Made by a program: the position numbers and the translations under genes | Source: an uncultured Pseudomonas sp. | GTDB taxonomy: Bacteria > Pseudomonadota > Gammaproteobacteria > Pseudomonadales > Pseudomonadaceae | Length of the DNA stretch: 15,861 bases | Reading direction: 5' to 3' | Assembly (NCBI RefSeq): GCF_946885885.1 | Contig: NZ_CAMPHN010000100.1 | Span: 1-15,861, forward strand | Notes under the pieces: generated by a model | Databases searched by the model: none | What the model was told of the DNA's origin: nothing | What the model saw: only the letters and a program-made list of their open reading frames with translations | In this document: positions 1-8,028 of the stretch, in pieces | Numbering within the stretch: position 1 is the first letter of the stretch | Layout: the number at the start of each line of letters is the position of its first letter

Positions 1-1846
1 CGAGGTCGTCCATGCCCATCTGCGTCCAGGTCGGACGCCCGTGATTGCACTGGCCGCTGCGCTCGGTGTGTTCCATATCGCGCAGCAATGCGTTCATTTC
101 CGGCAGGGTCAGGCGTCGATTGGCGCGTACCGCGCCGTGGCAGGCCATGGTGCCGAGCAGTTCGTTGAGGTGGGCCTGAATGCGATCGGTGGTGCCGTAC
201 TCCAGCAGATCGGCGAGCACGTCCTGTACCAGACGGGTCGCTTCGGCCTGTTTGAGCAGCGCCGGAATTTGCCGGACCGCCAGGCTTTCCGGGCCCAGAC
301 GCTGCAACTCGAAGCCCAGGCGCTGAAACCAGGCGGCATGTTCCTCGGCGCAATCGGCCTCGCGCTGGCTGACGGCGATGGACTCCGGCACCAGCAATGG
401 CTGGCCGCGCAGCCCTTCGCTAGCCATAGCGACTTTCAGCCGCTCATAGGTAATGCGCTCATGGGCCGCGTGCATATCCACCACGACCAAGCCTTGCACG
501 TTCTCCGCGAGGATATAGATGCCCTTCAACTGGGCGATCGCATAACCGAGCGGCGGCACATCGCCCTGGGCTTCGGGCAGGCTCGCAGGCGTACCCGGCA
601 GCGGCGAAAAGAACTCGCGATAAGCGCCCTGCGTTTCGGCGGCGGGCATTGCCGGTCCCGGCCGCACGCCCTGATAGCCGGCACCCGGCGAGCGCCAGAC
701 CGACGCCGCGGGCTGGGGTTCGAGCAAGCTGGCGGCCAAGCCTATCTCGCCTTGCGGGCCGAACTCGCCGGCGGCCTGCCCGGTCGGCGCGAACATCCCG
801 GCCACGGCGGCCGGCGCCGCCAGTTGATCCTCCGGGCGCACTTCGCCCAAGGCGCGGTGCAAGGTGCCATAGAGGAAATCGTGAACCATACGCCCATCGC
901 GAAAACGCACTTCGTGCTTGGTCGGATGCACGTTGACGTCGACCACCGAGGGATCGATTTCCAGGAACAGCACGAACGTCGGGTGACGACCGTTGAACAG
1001 CACGTCGCGGTATGCCTGACGCACCGCATGGGCGACCAATTTGTCGCGCACCGTGCGGCCATTCACATAGAAATACTGCAAATCGGCCTGACTACGGGAA
1101 AACGTCGGCAAACCCACCCAGCCCCATAAACGCAAGCCGTTGCGCTCGATTTCGATGGGCAACGCCTGCTCGAGAAAGGCCGCGCCGCAGACCGAGGCGA
1201 CACGCCGGGCACGACTGACATCGTCGCCGGCTTCGTGCAACGACAGCACGGCCTTGCCGTTATGGCGCAGATGAAAGCCGACATCGAAGCGCGCGAGCGC
1301 CAGGCGCTTGATGACTTCCTGTAGATGATCGAATTCGGTTTTCTCGGCCTTGAGGAACTTGCGCCGCGCCGGGGTATTGAAAAACAGATCGCGCACTTCC
1401 ACCGAGGTACCGACCGGATGCGCCGCCGGCTGGACGCGCGGCTGCATTTCGCGACCCTCGGTTTCCACCTGCCAGGCCTGTTCGGCATCGGCGGTACGCG
1501 AGGTCAGGGTCAGGCGCGCGACCGAGCTGATCGAGGCCAACGCCTCGCCGCGAAAGCCCAGGCTCATGACTTGCTCGAGGTCTTCCAGTTCGCGAATCTT
1601 GCTGGTGGCATGGCGTGCAAGGGCCAACGGCAAATCGTCGGGAGCGATGCCGCTGCCGTCGTCGCGCACCCGCAGAAGCTTGACGCCGCCCTGCTCGACA
1701 TCCACCTCGATACGCTTGGCGCCGGAGTCCAGGCTATTTTCCAGCAGTTCCTTGATCACCGAAGCAGGGCGTTCGACCACCTCGCCGGCGGCGATCTGGT
1801 TGGCCAGACGCGGGCTCAGCAATTGGATGCGGGTCGGCTCGCTCAT
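1..1846 (-). CDS. mutL: DNA mismatch repair protein MutL (3' end cut by window edge)
   Basis: MutL couples mismatch recognition by MutS to strand incision. The visible part is 615 codons; only a few C-terminal residues should be missing, since the reading frame is still open at base 1. The N-terminal GHKL ATPase shows the [11 protein letters not shown] box (Glu33, Asn37), RDDGSGI (about 61-67) and GFRGEAL (97-103). A Pro/Ala/Gly-rich linker follows (about 335-430). The C-terminal domain carries [12 protein letters not shown] (457-468), ACHGAVRA (568-575) and CNHGRP (600-605). This fits the metal-binding endonuclease motif DQHA(X)2E(X)4E with Met for Gln, so this should be a nicking MutL, as known for P. 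aeruginosa and unlike E. coli, which uses MutH. The ATG overlaps the amiB TGA (ATGA), so translation is probably coupled. It is the last visible gene of the nnrD-tsaE-amiB-mutL operon; miaA and hfq usually follow. Confidence 0.97.
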   Translation of the reverse strand, partial: MSEPTRIQLLSPRLANQIAAGEVVERPASVIKELLENSLDSGAKRIEVDVEQGGVKLLRVRDDGSGIAPDDLPLALARHATSKIRELEDLEQVMSLGFRGEALASISSVARLTLTSRTADAEQAWQVETEGREMQPRVQPAAHPVGTSVEVRDLFFNTPARRKFLKAEKTEFDHLQEVIKRLALARFDVGFHLRHNGKAVLSLHEAGDDVSRARRVASVCGAAFLEQALPIEIERNGLRLWGWVGLPTFSRSQADLQYFYVNGRTVRDKLVAHAVRQAYRDVLFNGRHPTFVLFLEIDPSVVDVNVHPTKHEVRFRDGRMVHDFLYGTLHRALGEVRPEDQLAAPAAVAGMFAPTGQAAGEFGPQGEIGLAASLLEPQPAASVWRSPGAGYQGVRPGPAMPAAETQGAYREFFSPLPGTPASLPEAQGDVPPLGYAIAQLKGIYILAENVQGLVVVDMHAAHERITYERLKVAMASEGLRGQPLLVPESIAVSQREADCAEEHAAWFQRLGFELQRLGPESLAVRQIPALLKQAEATRLVQDVLADLLEYGTTDRIQAHLNELLGTMACHGAVRANRRLTLPEMNALLRDMEHTERSGQCNHGRPTWTQMGMDDL

Positions 1847-3282
1847 GGCTGCGACGCCAGGGCGGTGTCTGGAATCTGCAATTTCTGCCCGACTTTAATC
1901 ACGTCGGAGCTCAGCGCATTGGCGCTACGCAGCACACCCAGACTGATCTGATAACGCTGAGCGATCAGCGCCAGACTCTCGCCCGAGCTGACCACATGCT
2001 CACGGGGGCCGACGGCGATTTTGCCGTTATCGCGCATCCAGGCGATGTAGCTGCCGGGCGGCGGGTTTTCATGGAAGAACTGTCGCACGCCGCTGGTGAT
2101 CGAGCGCGCCAAGGCTTGTTGATGGGCGGAAGAGGCCAGTTTACGCGCTTCGTTGGGATTGGAGATGAAACCGGTCTCGACCAGGATCGATGGGATATCC
2201 GGCGACTTCAGCACCATAAAGCCGGCCTGCTCGACCCGGCGCTTATGCAAGGGCGTGATGCGCCCCATATTGCCCAAGACCTTATTGCCGACATTCAGGC
2301 TGGACGACAGCGAGGCGGTCATCGACAGGTCCAGCAGCACCCCGGCGAGCATGCGGTCCTTATCGTCGAGGCTGACGTTGCCGGCACCACCGATCAGGTC
2401 CGACTGATTTTCCGAATCGGCCAGCCAGCGCGCGGTTTCCGAAGTCGCGCCGCGATCCGACAGGGCATACACCGAGGCACCAAAGGCCGCGGCCCGCGGC
2501 GCCGCGTCGGCATGAATGGAGACGAACAGATCGGCGCCTTTTTTGCGGGCGATATCGGTACGTTTGCGCAGCGGAATGAAGTAATCGCCGGTACGCACCA
2601 ACTCGCCGCGAAAACCCTTCTCGGCATTGATCTGGCGCTGCAACTCCTTGGCGATCGCCAGGGTCACGTGCTTTTCGAACTGACCTTTGACCGGCGACAA
2701 CGCGCCTGGGTCTTCGCCGCCATGCCCTGCGTCGATGGCGATGACGATATCGCGCTTGCCGCCGGCCGGCGTCGCCCGGGGTGGCGCCTGGGTCGGCGTT
2801 ACCGGCACAGGCGGGGTACTGGCGGTCGAGGTGCTGGGCAACTCGGGGGCCGCCGCGGCCTCGCTATCGAACAGATCGACGACCAGGCGATGGCCATATT
2901 GCTGATTGGGCGCCAGGGTAAAGCTCTTCGGGGTAACCGTCGCCGATAGGTCGATCACCACCCGTAACTCTTCCGGGCTGCGTTGCGCCGAGCGCACGCC
3001 GGTGATCGGGGTATTGCTCAATGGCAGATTATCCAACGGGGTGACCAGCTTGGCGCCACTGACATCGATGACGATACGATCCGGCGAGCCCAGGGTGAAC
3101 ACCGAGTGCTTCACCGGGCCGGACAGGTCGAAGACCAGGCGCGTGTTATCCGGCGCGCGCCATAGCCGCACGCTGCGTACATCCGATGCAGCCGACACTT
3201 CGGCGGCGAACGCCGCCAATCCCACTGCAACCGCGATGAAAACTGCGCCGATGCGCATAGCCAACCCCATTATTTTGATCAT
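1843..3282 (-). CDS. amiB: N-acetylmuramoyl-L-alanine amidase AmiB, with AMIN and LysM domains
   Basis: Periplasmic zinc amidase that cuts the stem peptide from N-acetylmuramic acid and helps separate daughter cells. The 479-residue product has a signal peptide (hydrophobic core about 11-27, likely cleavage near VSA-AS at 31), an AMIN domain for septal targeting (about 35-138), a Pro/Thr/Ala-rich linker (142-175), the Amidase_3 domain (about 178-404) and a C-terminal LysM peptidoglycan-binding domain (about 428-471). Zinc ligands and catalytic residues are visible: His187 in [12 protein letters not shown], Glu203, His257 in SIHADA and Glu369 in LVETGF. The chosen ATG overlaps the tsaE stop. 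ATGs at 3270 and 3258 (giving MRIGAVF...) are also possible and would keep the signal peptide; the one at 3258 has a GGGG stretch upstream. Its stop overlaps the mutL start. Confidence 0.96.
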   Translation of the reverse strand: MIKIMGLAMRIGAVFIAVAVGLAAFAAEVSAASDVRSVRLWRAPDNTRLVFDLSGPVKHSVFTLGSPDRIVIDVSGAKLVTPLDNLPLSNTPITGVRSAQRSPEELRVVIDLSATVTPKSFTLAPNQQYGHRLVVDLFDSEAAAAPELPSTSTASTPPVPVTPTQAPPRATPAGGKRDIVIAIDAGHGGEDPGALSPVKGQFEKHVTLAIAKELQRQINAEKGFRGELVRTGDYFIPLRKRTDIARKKGADLFVSIHADAAPRAAAFGASVYALSDRGATSETARWLADSENQSDLIGGAGNVSLDDKDRMLAGVLLDLSMTASLSSSLNVGNKVLGNMGRITPLHKRRVEQAGFMVLKSPDIPSILVETGFISNPNEARKLASSAHQQALARSITSGVRQFFHENPPPGSYIAWMRDNGKIAVGPREHVVSSGESLALIAQRYQISLGVLRSANALSSDVIKVGQKLQIPDTALASQP

Positions 3283-3746
3283 GCCCCGACGGCCAGAGCG
3301 GCACACCAGGCTTCGCCGCGCGCGCCTTGCGCCTGCAAGCGCAAGGACCGACCGGCCGCTTTTGCCGCAATGGTAATGTCCAGGTCGGCCTTTGGCAAAA
3401 CGCCTGCTCCGCGCTCGGGCCACTCGACCAGGCACAAGGCCTCGCCGGCGAAATAATCGCGGATACCGAGAAACTCCAACTCCTCGGGGTCGAGCAGCCG
3501 ATAGAGATCGAAATGGAACGCCTGGATAGCGCCTATTTCGTAGGGCTCGACCAGGGTGAAGGTCGGGCTCTTCACCGCCCCGACATGGCCCAGGCCACGA
3601 ATGATGCCGCGCGACAAGGTGGTCTTGCCGGCGCCCAAATCGCCATGCAGATAGATCACCCCGACACCGCCGGTCGCCTTGGCGATTCGTGCGCCCAGCG
3701 CCAGCATCGCCTCTTCGTCGGCGGCATATAGTTCTAGTTCAGACAA
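3279..3746 (-). CDS. tsaE: tRNA t6A biosynthesis ATPase TsaE (YjeE family)
   Basis: TsaE is the small ATPase that works with TsaB-TsaD to place threonylcarbamoyl on A37 of ANN-decoding tRNAs. The 155-residue product has a Walker A motif GDLGAGKTT (35-43), a switch-like [10 protein letters not shown] (60-69), FHFDLYRL with Asp80, and LVEWPER (106-112), the usual order for this family. I chose the TTG at 3746: it has a GGGAG Shine-Dalgarno sequence eight bases upstream, gives a protein of usual length starting MSELELY, and overlaps the nnrD end by only 13 bases. An ATG at 3785 would add 13 residues but has a poor ribosome site. The stop overlaps the amiB ATG (ATGA). Being embedded between two overlapping genes, it should be translated by coupling. 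The Ala/Gly-rich C-terminus is typical of high-GC relatives. Confidence 0.95.
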   Translation of the reverse strand: MSELELYAADEEAMLALGARIAKATGGVGVIYLHGDLGAGKTTLSRGIIRGLGHVGAVKSPTFTLVEPYEIGAIQAFHFDLYRLLDPEELEFLGIRDYFAGEALCLVEWPERGAGVLPKADLDITIAAKAAGRSLRLQAQGARGEAWCAALAVGA

Positions 3747-5233
3747 ACCGAGTGCTCCCGCAATAACTGGCGAATAGCCGCGCATAGATCGCTCGCGGCT
3801 AGCCCAACCCCTTGTTCCGCCAGCCGTTCGCCGGCCCGCGCATGCAACCAAACACCGAGACTGGCCGCCGCCATGGCCGCCAACCCCTGCGCCATCAAGG
3901 CACCGATCAGCCCGGCGAGCACGTCGCCCAAGCCGGCGCCCGCCATCGCCGGATGACCACGATCGCACAGCAGCAACGCCCCCTCGGGGTCGGCGATCAG
4001 GCTGCCCGCGCCCTTCAATACGCACACCACCCCGTATCGTTTGGCCAGGGCGCGGGCTGCGGCGGGACGATCGGCCTGCACCTGCGCCGTCGGAATGCCC
4101 AGCAGGCGGCCGGCCTCGCCCGGATGGGGAGTGATCACACCACCTTGCGGCATCTGGACCGCACCGAGCGCCAACAGATTCAGCGCATCGGCATCCCACA
4201 CCTGAGGCGCGTCGCTGATCGCCGCAGCCGACAACAGGCTACGCCCCCAGGCCTGCTGCCCCAACCCCGGACCGACCACCCAGACGCTGACGTGCGCGCC
4301 CAGCGCCAACAGCTGATTCGCCGAGGCCAGCGCCGCGCTCATCACTTCCGGCAAGCGCGCTTGCGCGGCCGCCAGGTGCTCGGCCCGCGTGGCCAGGGAC
4401 ACCAAGCCGGCGCCGGCGCGCAACGCGCTTTGTGCGGAAAGCAGGGCCGCGCCGGCCAGACCGCGGTCGCCGCCGACCACCAGCACATGGCCCAACTGCC
4501 CTTTATGTACGGTGCGCGGCCGCCCGGGCATGCACGGCACATTCGCCAGGGCCAGGCGCTGCGCGCTGAATGCCTGCCCGGCAACCTGGCTGGCCTCGGC
4601 CTGCAGATCGTCGAATAGAAATTCGCCGATAAAATCCGCCGCCACGCCGGTGAACAGCCCCAGCTTCAAGCCGATAAAGGTCACCGTCAGCTCCGCCTGT
4701 ACGGCAACGCCGAGCACTTGACCGTTATCGGCTGACAACCCCGAGGGGATGTCCACCGCCAGCACCGGCAAACCGCTGGCATTCAACTGACGGATGGCCT
4801 GGGCATAGGGTTCGCGCACGGCGCCGGCCAGGCCGGTGCCGAGCAGCGCATCGATCACCACGCCCTGCAATACCGCCTGCTCGCGCCAAGGCGCAACGAC
4901 GACGCCCGCGGCCAACGCCTCGTCGCGCGCCGAGGCGGCATCGCCCTGCAGCTGCGCCGGATCACCGACCGCCAGCACTTGCACCCGCCAACCGGCGCGT
5001 AGCGCCAGGGCCGCGACCAGATAGCCGTCGCCCGCATTGTTGCCGCGCCCGGCCAACACCGTGACCTCGCCGGCATCCGGCCAGCGCCGGCGCAAGGCGC
5101 GCCAGCAGGCATGGGCGGCGCGGCTCATCAGTTCGAAACCCGACGTGCCGGCGGCGATCAGCCGGGCGTCGAGTTCGCGCACCTGGGCGGCGCTATACAG
5201 GGCTAGGGGAAGATTGTCTGGCGATTGCGGCAT
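3734..5233 (-). CDS. nnrD: Bifunctional NAD(P)HX repair enzyme (epimerase + ADP-dependent dehydratase)
   Basis: Repairs hydrated NADH/NADPH. The N-terminal NnrE (YjeF_N) half interconverts the R and S epimers, and the C-terminal NnrD half is an ADP/ATP-dependent dehydratase. The 499-residue protein shows both. The N half (about 10-220) has [11 protein letters not shown] (61-71), DALLGTGL (128-135) and [12 protein letters not shown] (160-171). The C half (about 225-495) has VVGPGLG (319-325), [14 protein letters not shown] (366-379), [12 protein letters not shown] (405-416) and [13 protein letters not shown] (429-441), whose Asp437 is the expected catalytic base. The last motif has Leu in place of the second Thr/Ser of the common GGTGD form, which I recall as normal in pseudomonads. 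The ATG at 5233 has CGGAG seven bases upstream. It is first in the operon and overlaps tsaE by 13 bases, an association seen in many proteobacteria. Confidence 0.96.
   Translation of the reverse strand: MPQSPDNLPLALYSAAQVRELDARLIAAGTSGFELMSRAAHACWRALRRRWPDAGEVTVLAGRGNNAGDGYLVAALALRAGWRVQVLAVGDPAQLQGDAASARDEALAAGVVVAPWREQAVLQGVVIDALLGTGLAGAVREPYAQAIRQLNASGLPVLAVDIPSGLSADNGQVLGVAVQAELTVTFIGLKLGLFTGVAADFIGEFLFDDLQAEASQVAGQAFSAQRLALANVPCMPGRPRTVHKGQLGHVLVVGGDRGLAGAALLSAQSALRAGAGLVSLATRAEHLAAAQARLPEVMSAALASANQLLALGAHVSVWVVGPGLGQQAWGRSLLSAAAISDAPQVWDADALNLLALGAVQMPQGGVITPHPGEAGRLLGIPTAQVQADRPAAARALAKRYGVVCVLKGAGSLIADPEGALLLCDRGHPAMAGAGLGDVLAGLIGALMAQGLAAMAAASLGVWLHARAGERLAEQGVGLAASDLCAAIRQLLREHSVCLN
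3755..3759 (-). promoter_or_regulatory. Ribosome binding site supporting the TTG start of tsaE
   Basis: On the minus strand GGGAG lies eight bases before the TTG at 3746, inside the 3' end of nnrD. It is the reason for preferring the TTG over the in-frame ATG at 3785, which has no comparable site. Confidence 0.55.
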
Positions 5234-5257
5234 GCGTCGGCTCCGATGTCTGGCAGA

Positions 5258-5263
5258 ATTATA
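5258..5263 (-). promoter_or_regulatory. Probable -10 box of the nnrD-tsaE-amiB-mutL operon
   Basis: A perfect TATAAT on the minus strand in the 59-bp gap between divergent nnrD and queG. Transcription would start near 5251, giving a leader of about 18 bases that still contains the CGGAG ribosome site of nnrD. No good -35 hexamer is seen at 16-18 bp, so an activator or a weak -35 would be needed. The same AT-rich spot could serve queG on the other strand. Confidence 0.5.
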
Positions 5264-5292
5264 CCCACCTCCGCCCTGGCGTCCCGTTCAGC

Positions 5293-6366
5293 ATGACCAC
5301 CGATTCACTCGACCTCGATGCCCTCGCCCAATCGATCAAGGATTGGGGCCGCGAGCTGGGCTTTCAGCAAGTCGGCATCGCCGGGCTGCAGCTGGGCGAG
5401 CACGAGGCGCACCTGCAACGCTGGCTGGACGCCGGTTACCAGGGCGAGATGGACTACATGGCCGCCCACGGCAGCAAGCGCTCCCACCCCGAACAACTGG
5501 TGCCGGGCACTTTGCGTGTGGTTTCGCTGCGCATGGACTACCTGCCCGGCGACACGCAGATGGCCAAACGCCTGGCCGAGCCGGAAAAGGCCTACGTCTC
5601 GCGTTACGCCCTGGGCCGCGACTACCACAAGCTGATCCGCAAACGCCTGCAACAGCTCGCCGAACGCATTCAGCAACAGATCGGTCCCTTCGGCTTTCGC
5701 GCCTTCGTCGACAGCGCCCCGGTGCTGGAAAAAGCCATCGCCGAACAGGCCGGCCTCGGCTGGATCGGTAAAAACACCCTGGTGCTCAATCGCAAGGCCG
5801 GCAGCTATTTCTTTCTCGGCGAACTGTTCGTCGACCTGCCCCTGCCAGTGGATCCGCCCCACGCCACGGAGCATTGCGGGCGCTGCACGGCCTGCATGGA
5901 TATCTGCCCGACCGCCGCGTTCGTCGGGCCTTATGTGCTGGATGCACGGCGCTGCATTTCCTACCTGACCATCGAGCTGAAAGGCCCGATTCCCACCGAA
6001 TTGCGCGCGCCCATCGGCAATCGGGTATTCGGCTGCGACGACTGCCAGATGGTCTGCCCGTGGAACCGCTTCGCCCGCCCGACCGAACAGGGCGACTTCC
6101 AGCCGCGCCACCAGCTCGATAATGCCGAGCTGGCGCAGCTGTTCCGTTGGAGCGAAGAGGAATTTCTCAGCCGCACCGAAGGCTCCCCGCTACGCCGCGC
6201 CGGCTACGAGCGCTGGCTGCGCAACCTGGCGGTCGGCCTGGGCAACGCCCCCTCGAGCATTCCGGTGCTGGAGGCACTGGAGGCGCGCCGCGATCACCCG
6301 TCGGAACTGGTGCGCGAGCATGTGCAGTGGGCGCTGGCGCAGCATCGAAGCCCCAAGCCTGGTTGA
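5293..6366 (+). CDS. queG: Epoxyqueuosine reductase QueG
   Basis: Cobalamin-dependent iron-sulfur enzyme that reduces epoxyqueuosine to queuosine at position 34 of GUN-decoding tRNAs, the last step of the queuosine pathway. The 357-residue length is normal. The N-terminal cobalamin-binding part contains SRYALGRDYH (103-112) and FVDSAPVLEKAIAEQAGLGW (138-157) with Asp140 as the expected catalytic acid. A double [4Fe-4S] ferredoxin region follows: CGRCTACMDICP (Cys195, 198, 201, 205) and CDDCQMVCPWN (Cys248, 251, 255), with Cys221 between. A short HEAT-like helical tail occupies about 285-350. The start MTTDSLDLDALAQ is the first good ATG; its ribosome site is weak. It diverges from nnrD and converges on orn. 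In E. coli the homologue also lies next to the nnrD gene. Confidence 0.97.
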   Translation: MTTDSLDLDALAQSIKDWGRELGFQQVGIAGLQLGEHEAHLQRWLDAGYQGEMDYMAAHGSKRSHPEQLVPGTLRVVSLRMDYLPGDTQMAKRLAEPEKAYVSRYALGRDYHKLIRKRLQQLAERIQQQIGPFGFRAFVDSAPVLEKAIAEQAGLGWIGKNTLVLNRKAGSYFFLGELFVDLPLPVDPPHATEHCGRCTACMDICPTAAFVGPYVLDARRCISYLTIELKGPIPTELRAPIGNRVFGCDDCQMVCPWNRFARPTEQGDFQPRHQLDNAELAQLFRWSEEEFLSRTEGSPLRRAGYERWLRNLAVGLGNAPSSIPVLEALEARRDHPSELVREHVQWALAQHRSPKPG

Positions 6367-6369
6367 CCG

Positions 6370-6452
6370 GTAGGCTGGGCTGAGTTCCGCGAAGCCCAAC
6401 ACAGCGAAGTGGTAGTCCCCGTTGGGCTTCGCAAGCTCAGCGCCAACCTACG
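6370..6452. repeat. Imperfect 31-bp inverted repeat (REP-like intergenic element)
   Basis: Left arm 6370-6400 and right arm 6421-6452 are near reverse complements. Both carry GCGAAGCCCAAC at the inner end, CTGAG in the middle and GTAGG at the outer end, with a few mismatches and a one-base gap, around a 20-base centre. Units of the form GTAGG-TGGGCTGAG-GAAGCCCAAC are, to my knowledge, widely repeated between genes of P. mendocina- and P. stutzeri-type genomes. It lies three bases after the queG stop and would be transcribed with queG. Confidence 0.7.
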
Positions 6453-6459
6453 CAATCTT

Positions 6460-6533
6460 GTAGCCCGGATGCAATCCGGGAGCGATTTCGCGCCAAGCAT
6501 CGCCCCCGGATTGCATCCGGGCTACGTTTTTTT
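6460..6533 (+). terminator. Nested perfect palindrome with U-tract: intrinsic terminator of queG
   Basis: Two 21-base arms (6460-6480 and 6505-6525) are exact reverse complements; one G then leads to seven Ts (6527-6533). Each arm is also self-complementary (CCCGGAT-GCA-ATCCGGG), and the centre adds a GCGAT/ATCGC pair, so one long hairpin or a three-hairpin form is possible. The T-run makes it a strong intrinsic terminator for the plus strand (queG). On the minus strand the hairpin would also form downstream of orn, but no U-tract follows there. The arm sequence is a known type of Pseudomonas intergenic repeat. Confidence 0.8.
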
Positions 6534-6541
6534 GCCGCACC

Positions 6542-7084
6542 TCAAACCTTAAGCAGGTGCTCGCGGTAGTACTTGAGCTCGGCAATCGATTCGCGGATAT
6601 CGTCCAGCGCCTGGTGGCTACCTTTTTTCACGAAACCGTCTTTGACCTGCGGCGCCCAGCGCTCGGCCAGGATTTTCAGGGTCGAGACATCCAGATAGCG
6701 GTAATGGAAATAGGCTTCCAGATTCGGCATATAGCGGTACAGAAAGCGCCGATCCTGGCCGATGCTGTTGCCGCAGATCGGCGATTTGCCCTGGGGTACC
6801 CACTGTTCCAGGAAAGCGATGGTCAGCGCCTCGGCTTCGGCCGGGCCGATCTTGCTTTCGCGCACGCGCTGGGTCAGGCCGCTCTGGCCATGGGTGCGGG
6901 TATTCCACTCATCCATGCCGGCGAGCAGCTCATCGCTCTGGTGCACGGCGATCACCGGCCCCTCGGCGAGCACATTCAGCTCGCTGTCGGTGACGATGGT
7001 CGCCATCTCGATGATGACGTCTTTGTCCGGCTCCAGGCCGGTCATTTCCAGATCGATCCAGATCAGGTTCAGCGGGTTCTGCAT
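6542..7084 (-). CDS. orn: Oligoribonuclease (DEDDh 3'-5' exoribonuclease)
   Basis: Orn finishes RNA decay by degrading dinucleotides, and in Pseudomonas it removes pGpG, the linear product of c-di-GMP breakdown, linking it to biofilm and motility signalling. The 180-residue protein is full length. It shows [12 protein letters not shown] (Asp11 and Glu13), [10 protein letters not shown] (Asp111), [13 protein letters not shown] (131-143) and [11 protein letters not shown] (His157, Asp162), the complete DEDDh set. The ATG at 7084 has an AAGGAG ribosome site six bases upstream. The methyltransferase gene ends 40 bases upstream on the same strand, so the two may be cotranscribed, but a TAGACT -10-like box in the gap suggests orn has its own promoter. 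It converges on queG. Confidence 0.98.
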   Translation of the reverse strand: MQNPLNLIWIDLEMTGLEPDKDVIIEMATIVTDSELNVLAEGPVIAVHQSDELLAGMDEWNTRTHGQSGLTQRVRESKIGPAEAEALTIAFLEQWVPQGKSPICGNSIGQDRRFLYRYMPNLEAYFHYRYLDVSTLKILAERWAPQVKDGFVKKGSHQALDDIRESIAELKYYREHLLKV

Positions 7085-7109
7085 GGTGGGCTCCTTGGCT
7101 TAGGTGGCA

Positions 7110-7115
7110 AGTCTA
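7110..7115 (-). promoter_or_regulatory. Possible -10 box of orn
   Basis: TAGACT on the minus strand within GCTAGACTTGCC, 25 bases before the orn ATG. The same GCTAGACT octamer precedes rsgA. No convincing -35 is seen, so this is a tentative call based on the -10 similarity and the shared octamer. Confidence 0.35.
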
Positions 7116-7124
7116 GCGAATAAA

Positions 7125-7907
7125 TCAGCCGGGCATATGCCATACCAACAACCGCGAGCGTCGCCAATCGTGCAGCTCGATCTGCTCGTCGGCCGGCACG
7201 CCCGGGATCTCGAAGGTATTGCTGATCAGTTGGGCGCCAGCCGGCAACTGCGCCCTGGCTTTTTCCCAAAGCGCGGCCATGGGTGCCGGCGAGAGAAAGC
7301 AATAGGCCAGATCGAACCCCGACAAATCGCAGCGCCAGAGATTCTCATAGCGAATCTCGCAATTGGCTTGCCGCCAACAGCGCAGCCAGGCGATAGCGAA
7401 TGGCAAGGGCGCGGTTTCGACGCCGACGAAGCACCCTTGCGGAAACTGCCGCGCCAGCCGCGATAAAGCGCCGGCCGGCCCACAGCCGAGGTCGACGAAG
7501 CGGAAACCGGCGGGTTGCCGAGCGAGCAAGACAGCCAACTGCCGACGACTGTTCGCCCCGGTCAGGTAGAGCGGCACGCGCTCGCCGAAGCTGTTCCAGT
7601 TCACCAGCAGCAGCAGGGCAAAGCTCAGCAGAAACACCCAGGACGGCAGCGCCGCGCCGTTCAGAAGAAGCACGGCGGGCACGAAGGCCAGATTCAGCCA
7701 CCACCACCAACGCGACAGCCCCAGCCATTGCCCCAGGCTCGCGGCCAACAGCCCCTGCGTCAGCCCGGCGGCCAGCGCGCTCGGACGCCATGCGGAAAGC
7801 TGCGCCAGCAGATAGACCGCAACGGCAACCGACAGCAACGCCAACACTTGCACCAGCAAGGCCAATAGCGCCGGGTAGCGGCTCAACCATGGTCGCGTTC
7901 TATTCAC
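7125..7907 (-). CDS. Membrane-anchored class I SAM-dependent methyltransferase, substrate unknown
   Basis: The N-terminal half is hydrophobic, with likely membrane helices at about 12-37, 44-63, 70-88 and 89-104 (260-residue numbering). A Trp-rich SRWWWWLN stretch lies between helices two and three. The C-terminal half is a compact methyltransferase domain: FRFVDLGCGPAGALSRLA (motif I, 135-152), FVGVETAP (160-167, acidic Glu for ribose binding), a region with FDLAYCFLSPAPM, and a strand pair near QLISNTFEIPG. The membrane anchor followed by a short domain with the DLG-G motif and no obvious catalytic NPPY resembles the FAM173/ATPSCKMT family of protein lysine methyltransferases; this is inference. 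I prefer the GTG at 7907, which has GAGGG seven bases upstream, over the GTG at 7913. It lies upstream of orn and diverges from rsgA. From memory P. aeruginosa lacks it at this place. Confidence 0.85.
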   Translation of the reverse strand: MNRTRPWLSRYPALLALLVQVLALLSVAVAVYLLAQLSAWRPSALAAGLTQGLLAASLGQWLGLSRWWWWLNLAFVPAVLLLNGAALPSWVFLLSFALLLLVNWNSFGERVPLYLTGANSRRQLAVLLARQPAGFRFVDLGCGPAGALSRLARQFPQGCFVGVETAPLPFAIAWLRCWRQANCEIRYENLWRCDLSGFDLAYCFLSPAPMAALWEKARAQLPAGAQLISNTFEIPGVPADEQIELHDWRRSRLLVWHMPG

Positions 7908-7914
7908 CTGCACG

Positions 7915-7919
7915 CCCTC
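7915..7919 (-). promoter_or_regulatory. Ribosome binding site favouring the GTG at 7907
   Basis: GAGGG on the minus strand lies seven bases before the GTG at 7907 but only one base before the GTG at 7913, so the shorter form of the methyltransferase is favoured. Confidence 0.45.
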
Positions 7920-7938
7920 GACACGCCAAAGTCCGGCA

Positions 7939-7968
7939 ATTCTAACCGCCGCCGATCGACAATGTCCG
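7939..7968 (-). promoter_or_regulatory. Possible sigma-70 promoter of the methyltransferase gene
   Basis: CGGACA (7968-7963) and TAGAAT (7944-7939) are separated by 18 bp on the minus strand: four and five matches to the two consensus hexamers. The start would fall near 7932, giving a leader of about 25 bases. The site sits back to back with the putative rsgA promoter. Confidence 0.4.
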
Positions 7969-7980
7969 CAGGGCCGCGCG

Positions 7981-7989
7981 TGCTAGACT
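7981..7989 (+). promoter_or_regulatory. Possible extended -10 promoter of rsgA
   Basis: TGCTAGACT has the TGn extension plus a -10-like TAGACT, 40 bases before the rsgA ATG. No -35 is found at normal spacing; TCGACA (7956-7961) lies too far away. The GCTAGACT core also precedes orn. Confidence 0.35.
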
Positions 7990-8028
7990 CGCAACCGCTT
8001 CCATTGCTCTTCAACTCTCGGAACCTTC

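Noticed and set aside
41..1129. Long plus-strand open frame of 362 codons
   Set aside because: It lies antisense to mutL, whose ATPase and endonuclease motifs are unmistakable; the translation has no domain and the composition of a GC-rich shadow.
1996..2949. Long plus-strand open frame of 317 codons
   Set aside because: Antisense to amiB; no ribosome site or recognisable motif, and amiB is intact.
3282..3435. Longer amiB form starting at 3435
   Set aside because: It would run 154 bases into tsaE and put a basic Arg-rich segment before the signal peptide; the ATG at 3282 gives a normal export signal.
5305..6111. Minus-strand open frame of 268 codons
   Set aside because: Antisense to queG with its complete Cys clusters; a mirror of GC-rich codon use.
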